64,000 nucleotides of DNA, taken from the NCBI RefSeq assembly GCF_008831285.2, contig NC_045147.1:4176001-4240000 (forward strand). The letters run 5' to 3'. Position numbers and translations under genes: made by a program. Position 1 is the first letter of the stretch; each line of letters opens with the position of its first letter. The DNA comes from Nymphaea colorata. Lineage: Eukaryota; Streptophyta; Magnoliopsida; Nymphaeales; Nymphaeaceae. Below the pieces are notes generated by a model, which worked only from the letters and a program-made list of their open reading frames with translations, was not told where the DNA came from and searched no databases. This document shows, one piece after another, positions 10,620-19,962 of the stretch.

Positions 10620-12220
10620 TTACATCGAATGAAGAGACTCGGCCTCGGTGGGCTTCTCCTCTTTAATGGGAGTCTCTTTCTTGGTGACCTCTTTCTTTTT
10701 CTCGGTTTTTCTATGTCTGCGTTTCTGAATTACTTCCTCTTCTGACGAGGACGAACTGGACTCATAAGACGCAGTGGAGGATGAATCACTATCTGTACAT
10801 GAGCTGGACTCCACGTCACTTATCACTTGTATCCTGAAGTAAGCTGGGCACTTGTGATACTTGTCCCATTTACCCTCACACCTGTAGCACAGACCCTTGC
10901 GTCTGTATTCCTCAATCTGTTGAGGCGTGAGGTAGCGTAGGGGCGGTTTCTTGCCCTGCCCTTGGTTGGAATTTTGGTAGGGCCGTGGGTCGTTCCCCTT
11001 CTTGTAGGGAACTAACTCCCTTCTAATGTTGCGAGAACCAGAGGGGTAGGAGTTTTTCTTCCTCTGCTTATCGAATTTGTGAGCCTTTTTCTCGGCTCTT
11101 CTCTCCTCGATTCGCTCTTCATACAGGCGTGCCATGGCGATGCACTCTTCTAGCTTCTCAAAGCGATGGATTTTCATCTCTCGCTTGATGTCATTTCTAA
11201 GGCCTCCCTTGAAAGCGCCGATGAGGGCCTTCTCAGGCCATCTGACCATGCTAGCGAGGCGTTCAAACTGCCTCTTGTAGGCGGGCACAGTAGTGGTCTA
11301 GACTAGGTTTTTCAAGTCCTCATCGTAATCTATAAATGTCGAATCTCCAAATTGGAGTTGGAGACTTGCCTTGTATTTTTCCCACGTCTGATCCTCTGTA
11401 TTGTGGTTAAACCACAAATAATGCGTTGTGGCTTCCCAGTCATGTTAGTCGTGGCTATTTCTATCCATTCCTCTTCGGGGACGTGGTGGCACAAGAAGTA
11501 TCGCTCTGCCATGAAGAGCCATTCACGTAAGTGCTCCCCATTGAACTTAGGGAACTCATAACGGACGGAGGGTGTCCGTCGCTCTTCTTGTCGGTTGTGG
11601 AATCGAGTCCCTCTACGTTGACGAGCTGGTGACTCATCTTGCTCCCCTTCTGACGTAAATTCTTCTCTATTTTGGCTGCAGTGGTCAAATCGTGGGGCAC
11701 AGGGAGTTCTTTCACCGTAGGCATCTTGTTGATGCCGATCTTGAGGGGGTGCCATAGTAGTCCTTCGGCCTCCCTCAGTACTCGTCCCAATATGCGAAAT
11801 GTTATTGGGATCGACCTCAGTGTCGATTTGGTAGTTCGGTGGGACTAGCAAATTCTTTCCTTTATCTTGACGTGTATTCGGGCCCTGAGTAGCCCTTTCC
11901 ATTCCTTGTTGCTGGTTTGAAGCAAGAACCCTAAACATTGCGCATACTTCATCCATCTCTTTTTGTTGGTTCTTCCTCATTTCGGCTAAGTCTCTTTGAA
12001 GATCATCGAATTGCCTATCCATTTCTCATCGCCTATGATTCTCGGCCTTGTCCATGTCTCTACGGAACTGGCCGAATTCCCGCTCTAGGTTGCCAATGCG
12101 GACGATGGTCTGCTCAGGTATTTCCATAGCCGATGCCCTGTGAGCGACTTCTTGAGGATCCGAGGTGGTTTCCTCAAGCACAGGCTCGTCCGGGTTCAGA
12201 TTCTTCTTCGACTTGGCCAT
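10620..12220 (-). pseudogene. Element A gag, broken
   Basis: I place the start at 12220 (MAKSKKN), matching MGKSKKN of element C. The gag core (LREWLFMAERYFLCHH), the GAFKGGLRNDIKREMKIH region, the zinc knuckle CYRCEGKWDKYHKC and a Ser/Glu-rich tail are in the expected order. Lesions: an in-frame TGA at 12023-12025, a one-base loss near 11440 after NMTG, an in-frame TAG near 11299 (CAG in the relatives), and a TAA at 10620 just after ESLHSM. Downstream of that TAA the frame continues as DPNK into the protease, so gag and pol were one reading frame in the ancestor. Capsid assembly and RNA binding would be its roles. Confidence 0.85.
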
Positions 12221-12779
12221 ATGTAGAATCTGGTTGGACCAGCGCCAAGGATGCACTATGCTACGGTTGTCCTAACTAAGGAAATCCAAAAAGCTGCCTA
12301 ACTGCCACTCTCAAGCTGAAATCCAAAAGAAAGAAGACTGCCACTCTCAATTCTGACCACGCTGCCGCTGCTCTAGCTGCCGCACGCGAGATCTAAGGCG
12401 AGGGAGATGGGTTGGCCCGCCTAATGCCGCATTTCGCCTAAGTGCCTCGGCAATCACACTTCGCTCTCGGCCGGGCTCTAAGAGCCTAAATCACCGCACT
12501 CTCCTAGTGCCTCGGTGACGCACCTCGAGCTTGGCTGCCCTCGGGTGTACAAGGTGTACAGCCCTACACTTGCCAAGAGTGGACAAGCGAAGCCTTAGTC
12601 TATGCAACAAAAAGAAACCGTGGCTGGACTCTGACGACTGCACTGACTCAAGAAAACCAAATCTGCCAAGAAGACCACTAATAATTCCAGAAATCCACGA
12701 GAAATCCGCTGGCACTGCCCGTTGATGACGACGATGCGTAGGTCTAAGTGCTCAAACTGACGGATATTCCTCAAGATGC

Positions 12780-12791
12780 GCTCTGATACCA
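12780..12791 (-). other. Primer binding site of element A (initiator Met-tRNA)
   Basis: Minus strand TGGTATCAGAGC is complementary to the 3' end of plant initiator methionine tRNA, the usual primer of plant Ty3/gypsy elements. It lies 2 nt inside the 5' LTR end (CCTAACA at 12794). Confidence 0.9.
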
Positions 12792-13204
12792 ATTGTTAGG
12801 ATCCACACCGGTTGGCCTAGAAAAGCCCGAACCAAATGCGATCCTACCTTCCCAGGACCTTCTTGAGGCCTATGCTAAAAACCGAAAATCCTAAACAATT
12901 AAATACACAAAGCTACCCAGCCGGACAGGACCCCGGCGCAATCCCAAATAGGTAAGGAAATACAAGAGTCGTGTACCCTTTCCCCAAAAACCTAACTAAG
13001 GTCTTCCTACTACAAGAAAACTAAGAAGGTTGTCGAGGCCTTACAAAACGTGAGCGATACAAATTCAATTCCCTCACAACTCACTCACAAACCACGCAAA
13101 CCACTTCTAACGGCCAAACCATACCCAGTGAAAGCAAATAGGTGGTCGGCTCCTTGTAGTCGTGTCTTGGGCAAAGTGCCCTCGAGGTACCACAGAGAGG
13201 AGCA

Positions 13205-13216
13205 AGGCCGAAGCCT
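13205..13216 (-). other. UUCG-capped hairpin, element A 5' LTR
   Basis: Minus strand AGGC-TTCG-GCCT, identical to the copy at 5718-5729. Confidence 0.55.
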
Positions 13217-14398
13217 GGGCTAAATCAAAACAGAAAACAAACTAGATGCTGCCCTAATACAAGCAAAAGCAAAACCCGCCCGTCGCTACAAGGGGGAGCA
13301 AGAAGATACCGGCCAAGGAGAACTTGGCGTAGCTGGATGACGCACCCGGGGTGAGAACCAACCCCCGGGTATTGCAGCTCACTGTTCGAGAAAGCCGGTT
13401 GAGGAGAGCCTCCTCGGATGCCTGCTGCACAAGTTCAGACCGCTGGCCGAAGGTCGCTGGACGAAGAGTTCGCCGCTGAGTTCCTGGCCGATGCGCCGGA
13501 AGAGACCTGCCTGCACTGGTCGCTTGCCTGTCAGGCTGGAGCAGGACGCCGGGCCGTCTGCTGTTGCCGGTTGCGTACTGCGCTGAAGACGGTCGCTGCT
13601 GGGGACGCTTGGCGCCGAGGGGACCTCTGACGAGTGCCACTTTGAGACTGGCGGTCGCTGACTAGCGTGACCGCGGGCGGAGACACACTGTCGCTGGCGT
13701 GGGTCGCCGACCGCTGCTGCACGCCTATTGCGGTCTGTCCCAGCTAGAGAGGACGCTGGTGCCGTGGCCGGAAGGGTCGCCTGAGTGCCGAGGGGGGCTG
13801 CTGCCGGGACGACAGCGCCTACCTGCCTGCCGTCTAGTGTGGCCCGGCCACGCTCGCCGGTGGATGCCGACGGTAAGGGGCGCGGCCGAGGCAAGGGCCG
13901 GTGGGGACCGGCGAGACCTAATCCTAGCTAGGCCTGGCTCGGTTCGGCTGGGCTCTAGTGGGAGGACGGTCCAGCCAAGATGGGCTCGGGTTGGGGTAGG
14001 CTAGGAAGAGAGATATGGTTTAGGTGCGGAATAGGTGACCTAGCTACAAGGTTGGCTTACTTGGGCTGGCTTGGGTAGAGCCTAAGCTCGCGGATTTGGT
14101 CAATGTTGACAGGCTAAGGTTAAGGTTGACTACGATGGGTGTTGACTAAGGGACCTGGCTTAGTGGGCCCGAGTTAAGTGGGTCAAGGGTCACTCGAGGT
14201 AGACTCGAGCCGACTGGGTTAGCTTAGACGAAAGAGGGCTCGGTGGGAGATGTTGACCTAATTTTGACTAAGGCAAGGGATTGGTGTCGCGTTAGGTAGG
14301 CTTGGCACAGGGGTTGACCTAGGTGAGGGGGCGGTGCGAGAGGGTGCCTAATGGGTTGGGTTTGACTTGGCTGGTCTTGCCAAGTGGAGCACCACGAT

Positions 14399-14414
14399 CT
14401 TGCCACGTGGCAAG
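14399..14414. repeat. 16-bp perfect G-box palindrome
   Basis: CTTGCCACGTGGCAAG is its own reverse complement and holds the G-box core CACGTG. The identical palindrome is at 18831-18846 in LTR-X, in the same relation to a downstream ACTTGGCA..GACCAGCCAAG block, although the two LTRs are oppositely oriented in the window. Confidence 0.6.
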
Positions 14415-16082
14415 ATGGACGGACGGACAGAGGTACACGGAAGAGACTTCACGCGCTAAGGAAGTGAGTGAATGACTTTCCTAAACGGTAGGAGGGAAGT
14501 CCGAAGGGAATCAAGTTGAATTCAGACTTGGATTCTGATTTTCTACTCAATTTCTCTCGAGGATCTGGATGGCTCAGATGGCGCCACGTGGGGGAGATGA
14601 ACGGCTGGAACTGAATGCGGGTAGGGGGTGGCTACTAAAACGGAAAGAAGGAAATGACGCGCGTGGAGGTTTCCTAAAACAGTGTAGGTAAAACGCGTGA
14701 AGGGAGACTCGGTTGACCGCGTGGAGCGAGGAGGGTAACGCGTCAAAACGCGTGGGACCGGATGGACGAGCTGGAGATCGAGATTGAGGAGATGATCGGA
14801 CGAAGGGGATTTGGGCAGCTGGCAAGATGGAGGGCTGACGCGTGTTTAGGGTTTAGGGTTGACTCGAGTGGGGAATGCGAGAGGAGGACTAGCGGCGGCT
14901 GCGGGCGTTTCCTAAATAATTGGAGGCTTGAGATCCTAGGGTGATCTCGGGCAGGGACACGTGGAGACAGGTGGAGGTACGAGGTAAGGACCTAATCTAG
15001 GATGATGACACGTGGGCAATATCAACGGAGGGGATGAAGTGGCGAGGACTTACCCGGATAGCACGAGCGATCAAGGAGGAAGGCCTTCACGCGCCGGCGG
15101 TGAGGTCGGGGTCCCTCGTTCACTTTGACGACTTTACCCTTACCAAGTTTGAAGGAAAACACGGGGAAGGCGGGGTAAAGTGGTCCTTTCTCACCGGATT
15201 CAATGGCAGCCACCGAAGAAAGCAGCGGTGACCGGAATCCAACGATTTTCTGGTCGTTGACCGGATTTCAACTCTAACCGTTAGAATTCGCCGAAAATTA
15301 GTTATTTTGAAGTGCAGGCTGTGGCGATTCTTTTGGGCTAGCTTTCAGTTCTTTTCCAAGGCCAGAAGGATGACTTTTTCTTATTTTTACTCTTTTGGAC
15401 CGGGACCTTAAGGTGAAGAAATCGATAGTGAACTTTTCAGTCGCTCGGGCGTTTCTTCAATCTTAATGTCACAATACTTACTCGAAGTGAAGCACTTGAT
15501 GAAGCCGGTGTTTCAAGACGTGTAATACTCGGATTAGATCAGGCCTCCGTAGTTCTCTACCCCACTCTCGGGTATGCCGAGGGAGAAGCTGAGGGCAGAT
15601 GATCCCTAACCCAAACCAGGACAACACAACTCTGGCGACGCCAAGAAGATCAAGACTTTACCTCTTTCGGTGTCTCGTTGAAACCGATGGAAGATCCCCC
15701 GATTCCAACCTTTCCAATATCACTATCAGCCTCTCAATCCCCTCGGGATCAGGGAATAGGCACTGATTTCGAATTTACTAAATGCAATGATAGGGGTACT
15801 TACGTGAACGAAGGAGGGACCGCCGCCGGTGGTGGAGATCCGCCTAGGTCGTCACTGCCTTATGCCGGTGTCTCGGGGCTTTGGCTCTTCAAGGACAGTT
15901 TTGGAGGATGGAAGCGCCGTGGAGGTAGAGGACGCGAAGGGGGAGAGGACGCCAAGCTCTCGGGTGAGCAAGGTGGGAGACGAGACGGGGAAGAGAGAGA
16001 CCTCAAGAGAGGAGAGAGAGAGAAACTTGACAAAATGACTTGATTATTCCAAAATTGCTTCCAATCGAAATGATCCAAATAA

Positions 16083-16092
16083 CATATATACA
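16083..16092 (-). promoter_or_regulatory. TATA box of element A 5' LTR
   Basis: Minus strand TGTATATATG, same as in the left LTR. This is the copy that would drive the genomic RNA of element A, but the upstream part of U3 is truncated. Confidence 0.5.
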
Positions 16093-16274
16093 ATCTCGAA
16101 ATGAGGCGGGTTTACAACCTAACCCGCTCCTCTAATCTAATCCATTTCTAATTGCGCCGAGCACACCCCGCTCGGCCTAGGTCTCATGCTTAACTCCTTT
16201 TGTAATCAAAGAATTGTCAAATGCGTGAAAGTTAAAATCAGCCTAGCACCTAACACTGAAATCAAAAGAATGGT

Positions 16275-16327
16275 CCCTGAGCCTTATGAGCCCAGGGCGG
16301 GGACCTCGTGTGGGTTGCCGCCCACAC
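16275..16327 (-). other. U3 twin hairpin, element A 5' LTR (53 nt)
   Basis: Minus strand hairpin I GTGTGGG-CGGCAA-CCCACAC and hairpin II arms CCCTGGGC/GCTCAGGG. It is identical to the left copy except for one loop base. Confidence 0.65.
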
Positions 16328-16855
16328 TTCGGTTCAAATGCATGGGCTAAGTGTGAATGACTTAGCCAATTGCCTAGAATTCTAGGTCTTTAGAACGGCT
16401 CAAGGGTCTAGGATACTCGGACTCACATTGGGGTCTAACTCGACTAACTCGGTGAGCCCAACAGTTAGCTCAGAAACGCCTTGAGACCTATCCAATTTGA
16501 GCACCTCGTCGGACCTAGTGGCTCCTCCCGCTGCAACAGGTATTGGTGCTGCTTCGTTGATACATGCCAAAATTGGGTACATATGCGGCCAGCGGGCAGC
16601 ATGGCCGAAGGACCCTGTGCGAGCCTAACTAGTGGCGTAGGGTGTAGCTGGGCTTGTCGATTACCATCTATCGAACCTACACCCTTGTGAACTTGTGAGG
16701 CTAAACCGTGGCATGGATTGGGATTGGGCCTATGTCGACCCTATGAGCAACACGTCTATGGCTGCAGTGGGTGGAGAGGGCGGAGCAGCTACGGTCCAAA
16801 AGGAGGAGACAAGACTTGGGCAGAGTTTAGACCAAGCCCTTGACCCTAACCCGAA

Positions 16856-16908
16856 GTGCAGGCGGTTACCTGCACGAGGTCCCCGCCCTGGGCTCGCAAG
16901 GCTCAGGG
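16856..16908 (+). other. U3 twin hairpin, LTR-X (53 nt)
   Basis: Hairpin I is GTGCAGG-CGGTTA-CCTGCAC, seven perfect pairs; compared with B and D the fourth and fifth pairs both changed while pairing is kept. Hairpin II arms are CCCTGGGC and GCTCAGGG with one G-U wobble and loop TCGCAAG. Confidence 0.65.
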
Positions 16909-17046
16909 ACTTTTCATTTACTTTTCATGTTAGCGTTGAGATTTGAAGTAGGGACCTAGCAAGGCGGGTTGTGCCTTGCGCCAATAGTAATTGGGTCTGG
17001 GTAGAGAGCCGGATTTGGATTGTACATATGGCTCAAATAGGAATAG

Positions 17047-17052
17047 TATAAG
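17047..17052 (+). promoter_or_regulatory. TATA box of LTR-X
   Basis: TATAAG within 'aggaatagtataag', about 490 bp into the LTR, the same context as B's LTR at 23181. A 'tctctcctctcacgaggc' block follows about 75 bp downstream, as in the related LTRs. Confidence 0.5.
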
Positions 17053-18830
17053 TTACTTTTGGATCTTGTACAGATTAAGCAAATTTTGAGTAAAGTGGCC
17101 ATTTGGGCGTTTTTCATCTCTCTCCTCTCACGAGGCATCTCCCCTCTCGTCTCCCACCATGCTCTAGCCGAGATTTGGTGTCTTCTCCCACCTCGCGTCC
17201 TCTACCTCCACGGCGCCTCCTCCTCCACAACACACCTTGAAGAGCCGTCGGCCTTGGAGACATAGGCATAAGGTGCACGGCTTAGGCGGATCTTCCCCAA
17301 CGGCGGAGATCCCTCCTTTGTCCACGGTTTATTTCCCCCTTCGTGCAAAGATCAAGTAAGTTTTGGTGCCTTCTTCTCACCCACACAGAAGTTGAGAGGC
17401 CGATCTTACACCGGGAAGATTGAAGACGGCAACGTCTTCAATATCGACGGCTTTCAAGCCATTTTTGAAGAAGTTCGGATGGTGAAGAGGAAGAACGGAG
17501 CAAGTTTCCCGCCGTCGGATCTCTCTCGTTCTCGGTCGCGCGCGGCAGGCGGAATTCCAGAAATATCCGCCTGTTCCAACAGCCATATCTGAAGATCTAC
17601 AGAGAGTTAGAGGACGATCTATATACCGTTGGAATCATCTTGATGTTCTCTACAACATACCCAAATCGGTGATGATTGGAGATCGTTTGGTTGGTCAAAT
17701 CGGAGTAGGAACAGAATACATTCCGCGGCCGCGATTCTAACATTTCCAGAAACAGGTTGCTGTTCTTTGATCTGGAGCTGGTGATTCCCTGGGAGTTTCA
17801 ATGAGTCCAATACGCCGTTAGAATCATCTTAAGGTCAGCTATCTTCTGTTAAAATTTCATTAAGATCAGAGATCATTTGGGTATCGAAATCGGTGGCGAA
17901 ACAGTTCTGTGTCGCTGTCGTCGTTCTGCAGCGGCCAGCAGCAGACCGGCCTATTCAACGGTCATTTCCCGGTGATCCGTTGAGAGTTTGAAGGCGTTCT
18001 TGGTACCGTTGGATTCGTCTCGATCCCAGCTCCAACATATCCAAAAATCACAGTGATCGGACTTCATTTGGCTGGTAAAAGTTTGCCGGAAACAGGACTG
18101 CCTGTAGAGCCCTGGCCACGTCCCCCTTGTTTCCTTTTCGGTATATTTTTCTTCCGTCAACCCTAATTCCCCACCTTGGCCTGCGTCCCTCCATCTGTCC
18201 ACGTGTCAGCATCCTAGCTACTTTCCCCCAAGTCGAGTCCTAGTAAGCCTACACCTGTCCCACTCGAGATCAGTCTAGGATCTCGAGCTCCAACCTTTTA
18301 GGAAGGATCCCTAGCAGCCGAATCTCCTTTCCTATTTTGTCTCTTTAGATATCGTCAACCCTAATCCGTTTTTTCACCACAGCCAAAGACACCTCGCCAA
18401 GTGTCTTTATCTCCTTAACTCCTTCACCACCTCATCAACCACCTCACCATCTTGGTCCCGCATTCTTCCACGTGTCCAGCCAGAGGCTCCTTGCGAGATC
18501 TCCTTCCTTACTTTCCCGATTCCCTCTCCTAACGTTCAGGAAAGATCATTGCCACCTAGCCGATCTTCCTCATTTGTCTCAGCCGAAAATCTCCAGCCCT
18601 CCTTGCCTTACCCACAGCCCTCCTCAACGCTAGATCCCTTCCACGTGTCCCCATCCTAGCCCTTAGGAATCCCGAGTGAGATTGAGGAGGAATTGAGGCC
18701 CTACTCCCCTAATCTTTCTCCCTTTCCTTTGCGATTTCCCCCCTATCATTTAGGAAAGGAAATCAAGTCTAATCCTTATCGCTAGAACCTTCCCTAGCGT
18801 TCTCTATCTAGTCCCTCCATCTTGCCACGT

Positions 18831-18846
18831 GGCAAGGATCCGGCAC
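18831..18846. repeat. 16-bp perfect G-box palindrome, LTR-X
   Basis: CTTGCCACGTGGCAAG, identical to 14399-14414. It is the last of a series of CACGTG motifs in this leader. A one-mismatch version is at about 48280 in D, and a related CGCCACGTGGCA is near 24890 in B. Confidence 0.6.
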
Positions 18847-19402
18847 ACCCACTTGGCACGACCAGCCAAGTCCCATCCCACCTAGCTAGGTTCCCTCTTT
18901 TGCCGCCACCTACCCTAGGCAACCCACTCCTTCTTGACTGGTCCTAAGCCGCCACCTTCCCACTTGCCTTAGACTAAAGTAGGAAACATTGGCCCCACCT
19001 AGCTCACTTCTTTCTAAGCTAGCCTAGTTGACTCGAGCCTACCTCGAGTGACTCATCTTGACCTACTTGACCCGGACCCATTAAAGCTCGGTCCATTAGT
19101 TAACCTCCTACTTAGTCAACCTCAACCGCATTTGGTCAACAGTGACCACTGACCTTGAGCCTAGGCTCGACCCAGACCAGCCCGACTAGACTCACCTCGT
19201 AGTTAGGCTACCTACTTTCCCTCCTAAACCCACGAGATCCCTCCAGCCTACCCCAACCCTAGCCTATCTTGACTAAGCCAGCCTACCTATAGAGCCCTGC
19301 CGAACCAAACAAACCCCCAGTCTTAGTTAGGTCTAGGCTTGGCCGGTTACACCCGGCCCCCTTCCTCGGCCACCTTCACTCCGTCGGCATCGCACGGCGC
19401 GC

Positions 19403-19441
19403 GTGGCCAAGCCACCTTCTGACGAAGGCAGGTAGGCGCTG
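19403..19441 (+). other. GTGGC-CAA-GCCAC hairpin plus GCAGGTAGGC box, LTR-X
   Basis: Hairpin 19403-19415 is followed by the conserved box 'gcaggtaggcgctg' at 19428-19441. The box occurs in A, B, C, D and X at the same place before a C-rich 'gcccccctcgg' block. CAG/GTAGG resembles a splice donor, but I have no evidence of splicing. Confidence 0.4.
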
Positions 19442-19799
19442 TCGCTTCCCAGCAGCAGCCCCCCTCGGAACTCTAGGCGGCGTCCTAGCCAGCGGCATCG
19501 GCGACAAGCCGCGTCCACTCTAGGCATAAGGCATAAGGCAGCTGCCGAATCTAGGGTCTTCATCCCCAGCACTCGTCATCAATGCAGACGCTTTGTGGAG
19601 GCTCTCCGCAGCCGGAATCCGTGAACCGTGAGCTGCAATACCCGGGGGCTGGTTCTCACCCCGTGGTCTGAATCCGGCTGCGCCAAGGATCCCCCTTGGC
19701 TGGTATCGTGTTCTTTTCCCCCTTGTAGCTATCGGGGTGGTAGTTCTTGCTTTTGCATCTAGGGAGCATCTTAGTTTGCTTTTATTTTCTGCTTTAGCC

Positions 19800-19809
19800 G
19801 GCTTCGGCC
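19800..19809 (+). other. UUCG-capped hairpin, LTR-X
   Basis: GGC-TTCG-GCC, then CTCGAGGGC and GCCCGAG arms near 19829-19849, as in the other LTRs. Confidence 0.5.
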
Positions 19810-19962
19810 TTTGCTCCTTTCCGTGGTACCTCGAGGGCACTATGCCCGAGACACGACCGCAAGGAGCCGACCTACCTACTTGGGTTAAGGGCGTGGTTTG
19901 GCCGCTAGTGTGGTTTGTATGGTTTGTGAGTGAGCTGTGAGAGATTTAAATATTTGTATATG

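Larger units (their letters stand above)
5307..16557 (-). mobile_element. Element A: minus-strand chromodomain Ty3/gypsy retrotransposon, defective
   Basis: Reading on the minus strand the order is 5' LTR (12794-16557), primer site (12780-12791), gag, protease, RT, RNase H, integrase, chromodomain, polypurine tract (7310-7327) and 3' LTR (5307-7309). The two LTRs match closely apart from a 1.89-kb deletion in the left one; I estimate 1-2% mismatches by eye in the stretches compared. The right LTR is cut at 16557 by LTR-X, so the right target duplication is lost. Coding sequence has at least four frameshifts, several stops and changed catalytic residues, so it cannot be autonomous. It is inserted at the extreme 3' edge of LTR-2. 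Confidence 0.85.
12794..16557 (-). repeat. 5' LTR of element A, outer end truncated
   Basis: It matches the left LTR and keeps the leader segment (about 14028-15917) that the left copy lost. Its outer edge, about 190 bp including the CCGTAACA terminus, is missing because LTR-X starts at 16558. Landmarks in minus orientation are the twin hairpin (16275-16327), the TATA box (16083-16092), G-box motifs (14399-14414, 14585, 14960, 15010), the GTGGC hairpin (13839-13851) and the UUCG hairpin (13205-13216). Confidence 0.85.
16558..19962 (+). repeat. LTR-X: LTR of a second subfamily, fused to element B
   Basis: It begins TGATACATGCC directly after element A's truncated U3 (last five A bases TTCGT). 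Its start resembles LTR-2, not B's own 3' LTR (TGTTACGG), so it does not belong to element B. It carries the U3 tail frame motif AAVGGEGGA (about 16760-16786), the twin hairpin (16856-16908), TATAAG (17047-17052), the G-box series (18196, 18470, 18640, 18831), the GTGGC hairpin (19403-19415) and the UUCG hairpin (about 19800-19809). It stops at about 19962, inside what is leader in the others, and runs directly into RT sequence. Primer site, gag and protease are absent between them. Confidence 0.75.
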
